A DNA stretch of 64,000 nucleotides from Carallia brachiata (taxonomy: Eukaryota > Streptophyta > Magnoliopsida > Malpighiales > Rhizophoraceae): contig JADCRB010000005.1 of NCBI GenBank assembly GCA_021464245.1, positions 682,001-746,000 of the forward strand, in the 5' to 3' direction. Under the pieces are notes generated by a model. It was given only the letters and a program-made list of their open reading frames with translations, made no database searches and was not told the origin of the DNA. Positions 11,402 to 23,391 of this stretch are shown here, piece after piece (position 1 is the first letter of the stretch; each line of letters begins with the position of its first letter). The translations under genes were made by a program, and so were the position numbers.

Positions 11402-14400
11402 CTACAAACGGAGAATAGTTCGAAGTGTATCACACAGATTCTGAATTGTTTGTTGCTCCTGTGCTGCTTGCAGCTCTTGGAGTGGCATCTCTTCATAACA
11501 TCTGCAGCAAATGCAAGCACAGAATAAAGGAAAAAGAATACCAACACATCAGTCCAACGATATTCAAGAATTAACTAATTGACTGTAAGTGTTGCGAATT
11601 TCGTGCAAAGCGTTCACAATTGTATTTACACTATATGACTGTTACGCTTCAAGGCATTTCATGGATGTATGGGTTCCTAGGACACAAGGCTTGATGATAT
11701 ATTACTGGATAAATATGTTGTTCTTACGTTTTATGGTATGCCAAAGCCTGTGCGAGATTCATCAGTGTGGAACTTGAAGTTAGTCTTTGGTGAACACTCG
11801 CAGGAAGTGGCATCTGCAGGACATCAATCAAACAATGAACCTATGCATGTATATGTCAGTGGACGTAGTGAATGTCACCAATTAAATGATGAATCCAAGA
11901 GATTGCATTTATATGTGATTGTGATCCGATTGTGCATGCAACCATGCACACGCATGAGCGAGAGAGAGATAAAACCTCATTTTGTACCCTCCGACCCTTT
12001 TTGGAATTTCCATCACCAGTAAAGAGCTCTTGTAATTCTTCCACCGCAACAGATCCATGAGGATCCTGCTTCATGCCTCCTAGCACATTGTCTGACAATA
12101 GAGCAATAGGAGATATATCTGTTGCCCTTAAGAATGGAATGGGTACTGTATTACCAGCAGCATATATGGACCAAAGCTGTAAAAAACAAGAAAAAAAATT
12201 AAAAAATAAGGAAAAAAAAAAATCATCCCAGGTGAGCACTGATCAACTTAACCCCAAATTCCAAATGAAAAAACAAGAAACCACAATGTCAAAAAGAAAC
12301 TGTGACAGCCCCGCCTGTAACCCTCCAAAAGAGATGGGGGTAGAGAGAGAGAGAGAGAGAGAGAGCACCCTAAGGATTCCCGCTAAACCTGGCTTTCAGA
12401 ATCAACTAATCAAAGCCTCTACTCTTTTTTCCCCTTCTTTCGAAATATTTTGCGCAAGGACCATTCGCAAGTCCAACCATAAAGTGACAATACCAGTTAA
12501 CTTCCGAATCATGCTAGTTTTCAAAGCCATTTGGAAGACAACTACACCGTAATCTGTTTTTGGTTAAAAGCAGCTTTAGAAATACATTACCTTATCTTGC
12601 AATGCAAAAGCTTTTTTGCTAACCGTCTCATTCTTTAGAGAGGAAAGCACTGTGCCACCAGAACCTTCCACTGTTGCTTGAGATGAATTATTCTTCTTGA
12701 GATTCTGTTCAGGAGTGCTGATGTCTGAAGGGAAAGGGGCTGGTGTGCTCTGTAATAGAGGATCTGGTTCTCCACCCAAAAAGTCATCTGCAGCAACACC
12801 TCTTGCACCATCCATCCTAAAATAAAATTTAAAGGAACAATTGCACTCTTAAAAGATAATTTGTACATGCTAATGTGCGCGTGTATATCAAAGTTTTTTA
12901 GGCAGACAATGATCATATGGTAAATGGCAAGTGGTATACCCAGAGCCAGCTGATTTGCCCGCTGTGCCACTAATGGAAGAGCCTTCAACATGTCCAAGAA
13001 CTGGTGAGCGTTGTCCGGCATCATAAGGTTCTCTCTGTAAGGCCATCACATCTGTCTCCTCTTCACCATGAACTATTACAGTCCCAAAGTCACCTGCACA
13101 CAAAACAAATCACAAAAGGGGCAGATACAGATATATGCCCTCTAAACACCAATAGAATTATCATGGAAGCATGCAATAACAGACTCCAGTGTTCACTGCT
13201 CTTCCACAAATATGCATTTGGCAGAGTAGTTATCATTCAAACCAACTTGCAGATTACAACACAAAGGAGGCTCCCAAAATGATTATAAAACAAAGAACAT
13301 ACCTTCTGCAGCCAATTGCAAACCAACCGAAGAGCTTGGTGCTTTACTTTCCACCTGTATTTGCCGTGATGGGATAGTATCTCCATAACCCTGATTCATT
13401 TGTGGGCCTACTGTTGGCTGTTTCAAAGTAAGGCCAATTATAAATGTAAATAATCTATGGGAAGAAATTCAAGAGAAACTCTGATTGTTGAGAGGAAGAA
13501 CTTTGATGATACTAACCTCTGAGGCAATTGGACTAAGATTTTGTGCTTGCAAAGCCATTGAAGCCCTAATCTGCTTTGCCTCTTCAATCTTCGGCAACAT
13601 TGCAGAGGCCCCAACTTTGCATTTCTCGATAAATTTGTGCTACACTCAAAAAACACAAAACATTTCAACTCAGACTGTTGATGTAATTCGTATGTTGAGG
13701 CACTTTTCTTGCCACACTGTTTTGGGGGTTGAGGTTGGGGCTGGGGTTGGGTGTTTTGGGGGTGTTTTGGGGGGAAAGGAGAGAGAACTCTGTAAGTGAA
13801 CTTGAAGAACAAGAACAAGATTGCTGCACATGTTTGAACTTCCGACTTTAAGCACCCACACAAGCAGTGTGCTCATTACAGGTCACTGCTATTCCTCCCA
13901 ATAAATCACATATACATTGATATGGACCATGTAAGAAGCACAGAGCGCATACAAACCAACACTAAAAAACTAAATCCATTCCAAACATAAAGATTCCTTC
14001 AAGATCAAAGAATATGATGCAGAATTATAAATGTTAAGAATCAATGCACCCAGAATTGGTCAAATAAAATATCCACCTTCAGCATCTCAGATGCGGCTGG
14101 ACGTAAACGTGGGTCCTTTGTGAGGCACCTTGCAACAAAATCATGGAACACCAGTGACCTGCCAAAGAGACAAACCTAACATTAAACACCTATCTCTATA
14201 ACTGTTACAATAACAAATTGCATATCGAACACCAAAGAATCACTATTAGACAATATTGAATAAAAGGAACCAAAGACAAACCATTTTTCTTTGTCCTCGA
14301 GCATTGGAGCTGGCTCAATGGATATCATGAACAAAACCTAAAACAGATTACATGTATGTGAGGGAAAAACTGCAGAAGCATAGCATAAACTCAACGAGCA

Positions 14401-17400
14401 AACAAGATCAAAACATGAACAAGCACTTCATAAGACACTCTCATCGATATATGTCCAATTCCCTGTGAGCTTCCCAAAAATTTTCGTGCATCTATGCTGC
14501 ATTAGGACTCCAAAAATTCATAGCTCATCCTAAATACACTTTTAAAGATTTACTTGACTGGATTTCTTTTCCTGAACTTATGAGTAGCTTGTTCACAAAA
14601 CTGTGAACCATAACTCGCATTGTAGAACTGAGATCCTCTGCAGAATATAAAATAGCTTCATCAAAAATTAACTTAAAAAAACTAACAGCAACACAGATAG
14701 AGCACATAAGATATTTGAAGTACTCAAATCATGGCCCTGCATTATTTGGTCCATTGCAGACAGAGATCCTCCAAGAAATGCCTCAAAAGGTTTTCCCCAC
14801 ACCTCAAAGAGGGGATATGAGGATTAAACATTCACCTGCATAATCCCAGCTGACTTATATTCTAAGATTTTAACCCTCACAATCATTTGTTCACAAAAAC
14901 ACTAGAATTAAAACCAATGGAACCTCGATCATGCCTTTTGGGTGCCACGAAATTACAGGAGTTTGTTTCTTAATATAAATGGTATATATGATGGGAAAGC
15001 AAATTGGTGTTCAATACAGACCAACTGTTACTCAACTTCTCAAGAAAAATTTACAAAACAAAAACAACAGGATCACGGAAAAAGTGATCCCATGGGAGGG
15101 GGAGGCACTTACTCTCATAGGATGCACTGCTGATCTTGGAGGAAGCCCCTAAACAAGACAGACAAAGAAGAAGAAAATAAGATAACAGATCACCACAAAG
15201 TCAAATAGCTGTCGACTCACATCGACAAACATGTCTATAATTAAATATCAACCATTTGGGGAAAAAAAAAAGTAAATTCTATGAGATCACCACAAAGAAA
15301 ACTAGTTGTAGGATCACATCAACAAAAATGTCAATAGTTATATATCAACCATTTAGTGCAACAAAATTTTCTTTTTTTATGCTCCATTTTAATTTTAATT
15401 TTATTTGCCCTCCTCAGGGAAGGGGGCCAATAAAAATAGTGTCAGACCCACAAATGTAGGAGCCTCGTGCACTAAGATGCCCTTTATTTGCCTTCAACGA
15501 AAGGACTGATACATTAATCAGGTGACTCCAACAAAGAAATTAGCTCAACCTATTCTGACAAAAGTGCCAGATTTCCTTTCTATGATCTCAAGATAATTAA
15601 ACAGAAGATTCTATTTAGATGAAAACTCAAGCAGCTTTTAATTGATCACATTGCAAAAGGACAACTAGGGCAAGTACTGCAGAACTACCATGACATATAA
15701 AAAGCAAAGAACCAGTCAAAGCAACAGAAATAAATATAAAATAACCATAAGCAGCTTTCTGAAAATCCAAATATTTTGGACATTTAACTATCTTACAAAC
15801 TACTTCCTTATAGAATTGAGAATCGCAACTTTGTACCTCAGCCATTTCGATTGCTGAAACACCAAGAGCCCACACATCTACCTGGAAGAAATAGAAATTG
15901 AAAAAAAACAATGACAATGGAGACTATTTATCAAAAACACTACCTCCATCTTGGATATTTATGTCTCTCAGAAAAACAAAACAATATATATATATATGTG
16001 CAAAGCAGTTTCAAGCCAATCAATCATAAACATACACCAAAAATGAAAAGAAAAAATGAAAATATTGATCTCGCATCCAGGCTTCTACAAAGGAAATACC
16101 TGTCTGCTTAATTATCGCAAGTTTATATGTAAGTCAATACGTGTCTACAAAGGAGAATATCACGTAATTTTCACCGTGCTTGTCAATGTGCTGAAGAATT
16201 TGTTGACATATATATGCAAATTTTTTCCTTAATGATTGTAATGGTATTGACCACCATTTGGTATTGGAAAATGTTAATCCAACAAGAACATGTTCTGCTC
16301 CATTTTTCCACGAGTTCTAATGCAACAATTATGAATGACATACACATTTTCACCAAGTGCTGGTAATTTTCTATGCATTTTTCAACCATTCCAAAACCTA
16401 GACGTGTTCTGTCACATTTCCAAACAGATTGAAGCTCAGGATTATAATTCTATCACAACAAGGCACAGCCACATCCACTGATAGCACACTACTGAATAAG
16501 AATTAACTACAAAACCCATCCCTTCATGGATGGATCTCCTTTTTTAAGTTATTGCAGAATTGTTCGCCATTGTATTCCCACCCTGATTTATGGTGCAATT
16601 TCTACCATGCTTCACAGGGTTACAAGCATCTAAACTTCTACTGAGTTATTTATTTTACAATTATTCAGGCTTCAGGGAGAGCAGAAGAATACTGACAACC
16701 TCTTTCTGGTAGTTGAAACCACTATAGAAGGTTCATACATCCCTATTACCAATTGAAAATGTATCAACAATCTAAACGGCAATGGTACCTTTCCATCGTA
16801 GCGACTTTCTTGTATAACTTCTGGAGCCATCCAGTGTGGAGTGCCAATGAACTGCAGGTATATAAAACATTATCTTCAGCAAAATAACTTCCAAACACTT
16901 GAAGCAACCTGATGAACATAATAAGACCAAGATTAATGGGAGAAAGCAACATCCTATGAGCTAAACAGCGAAGCCATTAAATTCCAAGAATTGAGCTCAT
17001 CCCAGCTACCAATTCAACTTCAAGAGCAGCGGAAGTAAACCATAAAAAATAGGGGGCAAGAAGGACTTTAGGTTTTTTATTTAAAAAAAGCACCTTCGTT
17101 CCTGTTCCTTGGATCAATTTGTAACCTAAAATGTTCAAAATGGATACAGAAGCACAACAACAACAACAACAACAATAACAATAAAGCCTCATACCAAATT
17201 TAATTGGGGTCATCGGCTACATGAATCTGTTCTCACCATTACGTTCTGTCGTACACCAAGTCAATTGTAAGGCTTAGTTGATCTAAATCCTTTCTAACTA
17301 CCGATTTCCAAATCAGCTTAGGTCTACCTCTCCCTCTCCTCACTCCATCTACCTGAATTGGGTCACCCCTCTTAAGAGGAGCACTTGCTGGTCTACGATG

Positions 17401-20400
17401 ATCATGTCCAAACCAACGCAAACACCACTCCTCAATTTATTATCGATAAGTGCTACACCTATCTTGCTACAAATAACCTCAGTCCTAATCTGGCCCTTCT
17501 GGGAGAGATGTCTTTATGACAATCTCCACATATAACCTTTCTATGAGAATTCCCATTAGCAAATATAGGCCTAACGATAGATAAACAAATGGGAAAAAGG
17601 TAAAGTCACTAGACATCCAAAACAATAAAAGAATTAAAGAAAGGCCATATTAATCTAATGACCACAAAGATAACATGATTATCTTCCAAAACATCAACGG
17701 TTTTGGTCAAGAATACTCATGTAGTCTAGAGACAATAAATCCCCTAGACACTTCAGCCCATAGAAAATATAAAGCCATGACCATTGCAATTAAGTATGAC
17801 AATTTAGGGATACCGTGTTGCGCTTTGACATGGTCCTTGTAAGCTGTGCTGCAACCCCAAAATCACCTGCTCAAAATGCCGTCAAAATAACAAATTTTTT
17901 ACCATAAGACCAAGAAAAACTAAAACCAAAAGGGAGAAAAAAATCTCTCAAAACATTTATAACAAATGCAAGGCCACAGAAAATATTGGACCCAAGTAAA
18001 ACAGAAAAAACAGGCCATAGGCTAAAGCCTCCATGATACTCTATGAAATATGAACTCACACACTCTAAAATTTAGCCCAGCATGTTCTGATTGTATTCTA
18101 AACATTGGAGTCCAATGATTCCTCTTATGTTTGTGATTTAAGCATCCACAAATCAAACTTCATTCCAGGATAGTATGTGTTGGAGTATAAAATATAAAAG
18201 TCTCATATTGGAAAGGAAGGGAGGAGTAAAGCAATATATAAGTGTGGTTAGAAGACCCATAACCTAACCCTTAAGGTTTTAGGTAATATGTAGTGTCCAA
18301 AAGTCCATTTAATATTACTTGATTCTTCCTTATTGTTATCCGTTTAAGTTATTGGGCCTATACTTCTACAAATCTTTACATGGTATCAGAGCCCGAATTT
18401 TGTTGCCCTTCACATTTAATGATGAACTAGAGCCAGCCTACGTGAGTTAGATCCAACTCAGGTGAGTTGGACTTTCGTTGTTTGTTCACGCTTCCAGCCC
18501 AAGTGAGCTGGGCCCATCCCAAATGAGTTGGGCTTTCGCGTGAGGGGGCGTGTTGGAGTATAAAATATAAAAGTCTCATATTGGAAAGGAAGGGAGAAGT
18601 AAAGCAATATATAAGTGTGGTTAGAAGACCCATAACCTAACCCTTAAGGTTTTAGGTAATATGTGGTGTCCAAAAACTCATTTAATATTGTTTGCTTCTT
18701 CCTTGTTGTTATCCGTTTAAGTTATTGGGCCTATACTTCTACAAATCTTTACAGTATGTTCCTCTATTTCACTTCTTTATAGCTTGATGAGATTGTTTTC
18801 TTTGCTCATGTTTGTTAGGCTCATGAGGCTTTTAAAAGGATTAAAGGCAACACTCACAATTCTACTTCTTATCTAGAATGAATCAGGATGTCATACCCAT
18901 GAATAAAAGGCAGGGAATGAAATGAAAAGTGTCAGTGGTATCATGAATGGCATGCCATGTTGTAGCATTAACGCTTGTTATGTGCAACAAGACTATTATA
19001 AATGGCATCAGCTCAGAAAATTAATAAAAGATACAGCTACCACAAGAATTCCTCTTTTGTTCTTACAGTATAAAAAAGACTTTAACCTATACCAAAAGAT
19101 AATAATAATTTAATATGCAAACTGTTAACTAGTTGTACTCACCCAACTTAACCTCTCCCTGTTCTGTTAACAAGATATTACCACCCTTTATATCTCTATG
19201 AACCTTGGAAATTCTGTGCAAATAAGCAAGGCCCTACATTATTTAGAAATAAATAAAGAAAAAATTAAAACCCCATCATAGCCTAAATATGCAACTTAAT
19301 AAGAAAAAAAAAGGCAATCAAAGTATCAAAAATGACAAATCGGGTGAGCCTAAGGAACAATGAGTGCTACAAACACATGACCACACACTATTCAAGAAGT
19401 GGTCATGTGCAAAAGATGAAATAATTTGGTTAATTTTCAGCAATTAAGGAAGGGAAACTATGATATTCTTTCCTCAATTCAGATATAACAAAATTCTGAT
19501 GCAAGTATAATGTACTAAATATCAGTGATATAGCATAAAAGAAAAACTTAATATCAGTATAAAAGAAAAACTTAATATCAGTAACATTTTTCATCCTACA
19601 ATTTGAAGCCAGATATACCTTTAAAGCTTCCCGACAAATATATGCTATTTGATTCTCCTCCAAAGGTTCCTCAGTAACATTCATCAAGTCTGCAACACTT
19701 CCACCACCACAGTACTCCATAACAATCTGCAAAAACATTAAAACCAGCTTCATAACACTCTAGAAATCAAAATTACTAATATCCCCCAAAAAATATTCTG
19801 CTCACCGTGGGTGAACCACAGAGAGCAACTGATTCAAGCTACTTTCAAAAGGAGTCAAATAGACCACATACCCAAAGATACTCTTCACCTTGATAACTCC
19901 CAAGGTATCTGACAACATTTGGATGGTTACATTGCTGCAGCATCTCAATTTCACCTCGGATTTCTTCATAGCCTTCCTCCTGTTCAAGTATTGTGTCAAA
20001 TCAATTCTCATGCTCAATCCAGCCCAAACAGTTACAAGGACTTGATTATATGGTGAACAAGAAAGCACACTCACTCCTTCAACCAAGGATATAACTTTGA
20101 TAGCAACAAGCTCCGAAGTTCGTAAATCCCTTGCTTTATAAACAGACCCATAAGACCCCTTCCCTGCCACCCCAAGAAAACAAGGTCGGTATACAATTTG
20201 GTAACATAAGCACATGAAACGCAGCTTAATCATACAAGTACCTTAGGAAAAGGACAAAACAGCATTCACTAGGCGTCTAAACTATATCAAGAAGAACAAA
20301 AAGCTAAAACACTCACTTGAAACCAAGGGTCACTCAAATGTAGCTTTTTAGGGAATGAAAAAGTAGTACCAATTTAATGCAGTGAAAAGCATTAACTCTG

Positions 20401-21471
20401 CACATAGTCATACCGCATATGCTTCCAGCCAGAGACCCAATCAAACCAAACAAGGATCATAGATTGAACAATACCTCATTCCCACACATAATCAGCAGAA
20501 AAAGTGACAGTAATAGACAACAAAAGACAAGATTATCCCAGTAATGAAGGTGCTCCTCGAAAAACAATGATCAATTTGAAACTCTATTTGACACAAGTCC
20601 AATGCATTCTTCGAATGTAATTGCATAAGATATACAACTCGAGGTTCACCATCTAGTTATGCACAATAAAAGAAAGTCAAGATCAAAATGCGCACGCACC
20701 AAGTTCATTAAGCAATTCATACTTAGAAGCAGGATCTTCTCTAGTAACACTCTCTGGAATGGAGCTCGAAGACACTTTACTCGGCGGCTGCTGGTGAATA
20801 GCCTCCTCTACTTTCGAAGCCAAAGAGCCGCTATCTTTCCTCTTCTTCCCAAAGCCTAGGTCCCCAACTGCCTGCATACTCGCCACCGCCCTCCCCATCG
20901 TGGATCCACTCCCGCCACCGCTCCCGCTCCTCCTCACCGCCGTCCCGCTCACCGTTGATTTCACCACAAACGTCCCAAACCCCTCTCCTTCATCTCCACC
21001 GCCATCGCTATCGTCTTCACCGCTCATTCTCCGACTCGAACGTGCCAGCGGAGAGCCTCTCGGTTTTCTCAATGACGCCGAAGAAGGGGAGTACGAGGAC
21101 GAAGACTGGTTCCGGTGATGACTGCGACCGGTTTTGACAATCATTGTTCCGAAGTCTCCGTAGTTATCCTCCTCCTCCTCCTCCTCCACATCGCCGCCGC
21201 CGAAGTCTTTCGGGAGGTGCTTGAGAAGTGGCGGAAGCGATTCTTCGTCCTCATCCTCCGCAGTGTTGCCGTTCTTGTAGTCGCCATCTCCTCCTCCTCC
21301 TCCTCCTTTGTAGACCATCGTTGCGAAGATGCCATCGTCGTTTTCCTGGCGTCGAGCGGGTCTGACTTCGGATTCGGATTCGGAACCGGAGTCATGGATC
21401 ACGACCGTTGAGTAGAGCTCCGATTTCCTCGGAGTTTTGCCGGTCCGGCGAGAGGCCGGCGGCTGATTCAT
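11402..21471 (-). CDS. SIK1: STE20/Hippo-like serine/threonine protein kinase SIK1 (MAP4K type), intact
   Basis: SIK1 is the plant relative of Hippo/MST kinases; it binds MOB1 and controls cell proliferation and expansion (family knowledge). Eighteen exons join in frame to 835 aa, about the Arabidopsis length. They are 21471-20700, 20163-20075, 19979-19872, 19726-19619, 19233-19143, 17866-17814, 16851-16789, 15881-15837, 15148-15113, 14337-14282, 14158-14077, 13639-13517, 13417-13303, 13093-12940, 12816-12591, 12176-11976, 11813-11728 and 11501-11402. Residues 1-250 are acidic, Gly/Ser-rich and disordered. The kinase domain starts at about 252: glycine loop [10 protein letters not shown] 258-267, VAIK Lys280, HRD Asp373, DFG Asp391, MAPE 415-418. 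A regulatory tail follows, ending in a Gln-rich helix ([18 protein letters not shown]). I chose Met at 21471; an in-frame Met at 21531 would add 20 residues. Short FGT-type motifs recur (see findings). Introns carry transposons but every splice border keeps GT-AG. Confidence 0.95.
13724..13775 (+). other. G-quadruplex-forming motif in SIK1 intron 11
   Basis: Six runs of three to six G on the plus strand, separated by short T-rich loops (for example GGGGCTGGGGTTGGG). SIK1 is transcribed from the minus strand, so the G-rich strand is the template and the RNA is C-rich here. Confidence 0.7.
17152..17530 (-). mobile_element. RTE-clade LINE, 3' fragment in a SIK1 intron
   Basis: On the minus strand, 17421-17239 encodes the C-terminal tail typical of plant RTE reverse transcriptases: RWFGH, a Pro/Arg segment, [17 protein letters not shown], then a DRTEWR-like end. 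It is followed by a (TTG)n tail, seen on the plus strand as (CAA)n at 17155-17175. This is a 5'-truncated insertion lying in the intron between exons 6 and 7 of SIK1, in the same orientation as the gene. Confidence 0.75.
18178..18753 (+). mobile_element. TRIM (terminal-repeat retrotransposon in miniature), complete
   Basis: Two 203-bp LTRs, 18178-18380 and 18551-18753, begin TGTTGGAG and end TTTACA. They flank a 170-bp interior with no coding capacity. A primer-binding site for initiator Met-tRNA, TGGTATCAGAGCC, starts at 18381. A purine-rich tract (GAGGGGGCG) ends at 18550. A 5-bp duplication, GTATG, lies at 18173-18177 and 18754-18758. By hand count the LTRs differ at about nine positions. 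It sits in the SIK1 intron between exons 5 and 6, antisense to the gene, and must have been mobilised by another element's enzymes. Confidence 0.9.
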
Positions 21472-21986
21472 TTTCAACTGCAGAAGGGGAAATCGAGTCA
21501 CTTCAGAGTTGCGACCGTTGGTTTTGGACACTTAAATAAAAATTCTCGGTTTCTCTTTTATCAATTTTTTTTAACTTATTTTTTCTTACCAAGCTCATTG
21601 ACAACAAATTACAGAATGGATGAATAATAGATAAGTTATCTTATTATCATACATTTACCACCTTTTAATTTTTTTTTTTTTTTGTTTTAAAAGACCTGTA
21701 GTACAGTTGGTAAGGGAGGGATATATGAAAATAACAGGCCTGCAGCCAAAGGCTCCTTCCCACACCTTTTTAATATTATTAACTTTTTTTTTTGGGTTAC
21801 AAAAAGGTCGCTTAGATTAAAAAAAAAGTTGAAAAAAAAGTGACTAAAATAATAACACAAAACCAACAAAATTTCAAGAAAGCGTCCTAACCTATTATAC
21901 TATTACATAACTTTTAAATTTTTCTTTTTTATCCTAACTTTCAAAATTTTTCTTTGTACATTTGCTAAGCTAATTTGACAAGTTTA
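21472..21986. other. SIK1 upstream region
   Basis: AT-rich 5' flank of SIK1. T-runs lie at 21668-21682 and 21784-21794. No open frame and no clear transposon is seen. A TATTTAAG-like string on the minus strand near 21530 lies too close to the chosen ATG to be called a TATA box with confidence. Confidence 0.4.
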
Positions 21987-23384
21987 AGCCCCGTATGGTA
22001 ACGATTTTATTTTTTATTTTTTGTTTATTTTTCACAAAAAAAAACAAAAAACATATTTGGTATTGATTTTCTTTTTTATTTTTTGTTGAAAAATTAAAAG
22101 TGTTTTTCAAAGAGAAAAAATAAATTGAGAAAATAATACAAACTAACTTTCTCATTTTGTTTTTCGCTTTCTTTTCTATACTTTCTCTCACAACCTTTTC
22201 TCCCTCTATCCAATATTTTTAACATATCTCTCTTTACTCATCCTCTCTCTATCCCTCTATATTTTGTTCTCCTTTACTCTTTCTCTCTCTACCCTCTCTC
22301 CCCTTTTTCTATCTCAACCATTCTCTCTCTATGCTCTCTCTCTCCTTTTCTCTCTCTACTCATTCTTTCTTTACCCTCTCTCCTTTTTCTCTTTCTACTA
22401 TTCTCTCTACTGATTCTCCCCCAAGCCACTCTCTCTCTCTCCTTTTTCTTCCTCAACCATTCTCTCCACTCATTCTCTCTCTACCCTCTCTCTCTCATTT
22501 TTCTCTCTCTACCATTCTCTCTCACTTTTCTTACTCTACTATTCTGTCTACTCATTCTCGTTCTGCCCTCTCTCTCTTTCTTTTTTCTCTCTATCATTCT
22601 CTGTCTACCCACATTCTCTCTCCTTTTTTTGCTCTACCATTCTCTCTCTACCCTCTCTCTCTCATTTTTCTCTCTCTACCATTCTCTCTCACTTTTCTTA
22701 CTCTACTATTCTGTCTACTCATTCTCGTTCTGCCCTCTCTCTCTTTCTTTTTTCTTTCTATCATTCTCTGTCTACCCACATTCTCTCTCCTTTTTCTTGC
22801 TCTACCATTCTCTCTCTACCCTCTCTCTCCTTTTTCTCTCTCTACTATTTTCTTTACTCATTCTCTCTCTACCCATACTCTCTCTCTTTTTTCTTGTTTC
22901 ATCAATCTCTCTACTCGTTCTCTCTCTACCCTCTCTCTCTCTCATTTTTCTCTCTCTATCATTCTCTTTACTTATTCTTTCTGTACCCTCTCTCTCTATG
23001 TCATTCTCTCTACTCATTCTCTCTCTACCGTCTCTCTCTCATTTTTCTCTCTCTACTATTCTATTTACTCATTCTTTCTCTACCCTTTCTCTTTCTGTCA
23101 TTCTCTATACTCATTCTCTTTTAACTTTCTTTCTCTCTCTACCATGCTCTCTAATCATTCTCTCTCTACTCTCTCTCTCTCTCTCTCTCTCTTCTATTTT
23201 TCTCTCTATATTCATACTCTTTTTACCATTTCTCTAACTATCCTTTTTCTATCTACTTTTTTATTCTTATAAAAAAACATAAAAATTGACAATAATAAAC
23301 ACAAAAATTCAGTAAATAGTAAAAATAGAAAAACAAAAAATAAAAAATAGAAACAAAAAATTGACAGTATCTCCAAACGGGCCT
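21987..23384. mobile_element. Harbinger-like element with a polypyrimidine core
   Basis: The ends are imperfect inverted repeats: AGCCCCGTATGG on the left and, read on the other strand from the right, AGGCCCGTTTGG. Both are followed by T-rich sequence. A TTA duplication flanks the element (21984-21986 and 23385-23387). The AGGCCCGTTTGG end and TTA/TAA target are typical of PIF/Harbinger (Tourist-type) elements. Total length is 1398 bp, of which about 1 kb is a CT-rich tandem array. No transposase is encoded. Confidence 0.65.
22190..23250 (+). repeat. 1-kb degenerate polypyrimidine (CT-rich) minisatellite
   Basis: Almost pure C/T on the plus strand, built from variants of short phrases such as CTCTCTCTACCATTCTCTCT and CTCATTTTTCTCTC. 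A 167-bp higher-order unit is directly repeated at 22472-22638 and 22639-22805. The long Leu/Ser/Phe frames across it are a product of base composition, not a gene. Confidence 0.9.
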
Positions 23385-23391
23385 TTAGTGT

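Noticed and set aside
13485..13799. Plus-strand frame across SIK1 exon 12 and the G-rich intron
   Set aside because: Antisense to a conserved exon; the Gly/Val-rich end comes from the G-runs.
20900..21411. Plus-strand open frames opposite SIK1 exon 1
   Set aside because: Shadows of the GC-rich, Gly/Glu-rich SIK1 first exon, which fits the conserved gene model on the minus strand.
22331..23272. 313-codon Leu/Ser/Phe-rich open frame and overlapping frames
   Set aside because: They are a by-product of the CT-rich repeat, which contains almost no A or G and hence few stop codons on this strand; no real protein composition.
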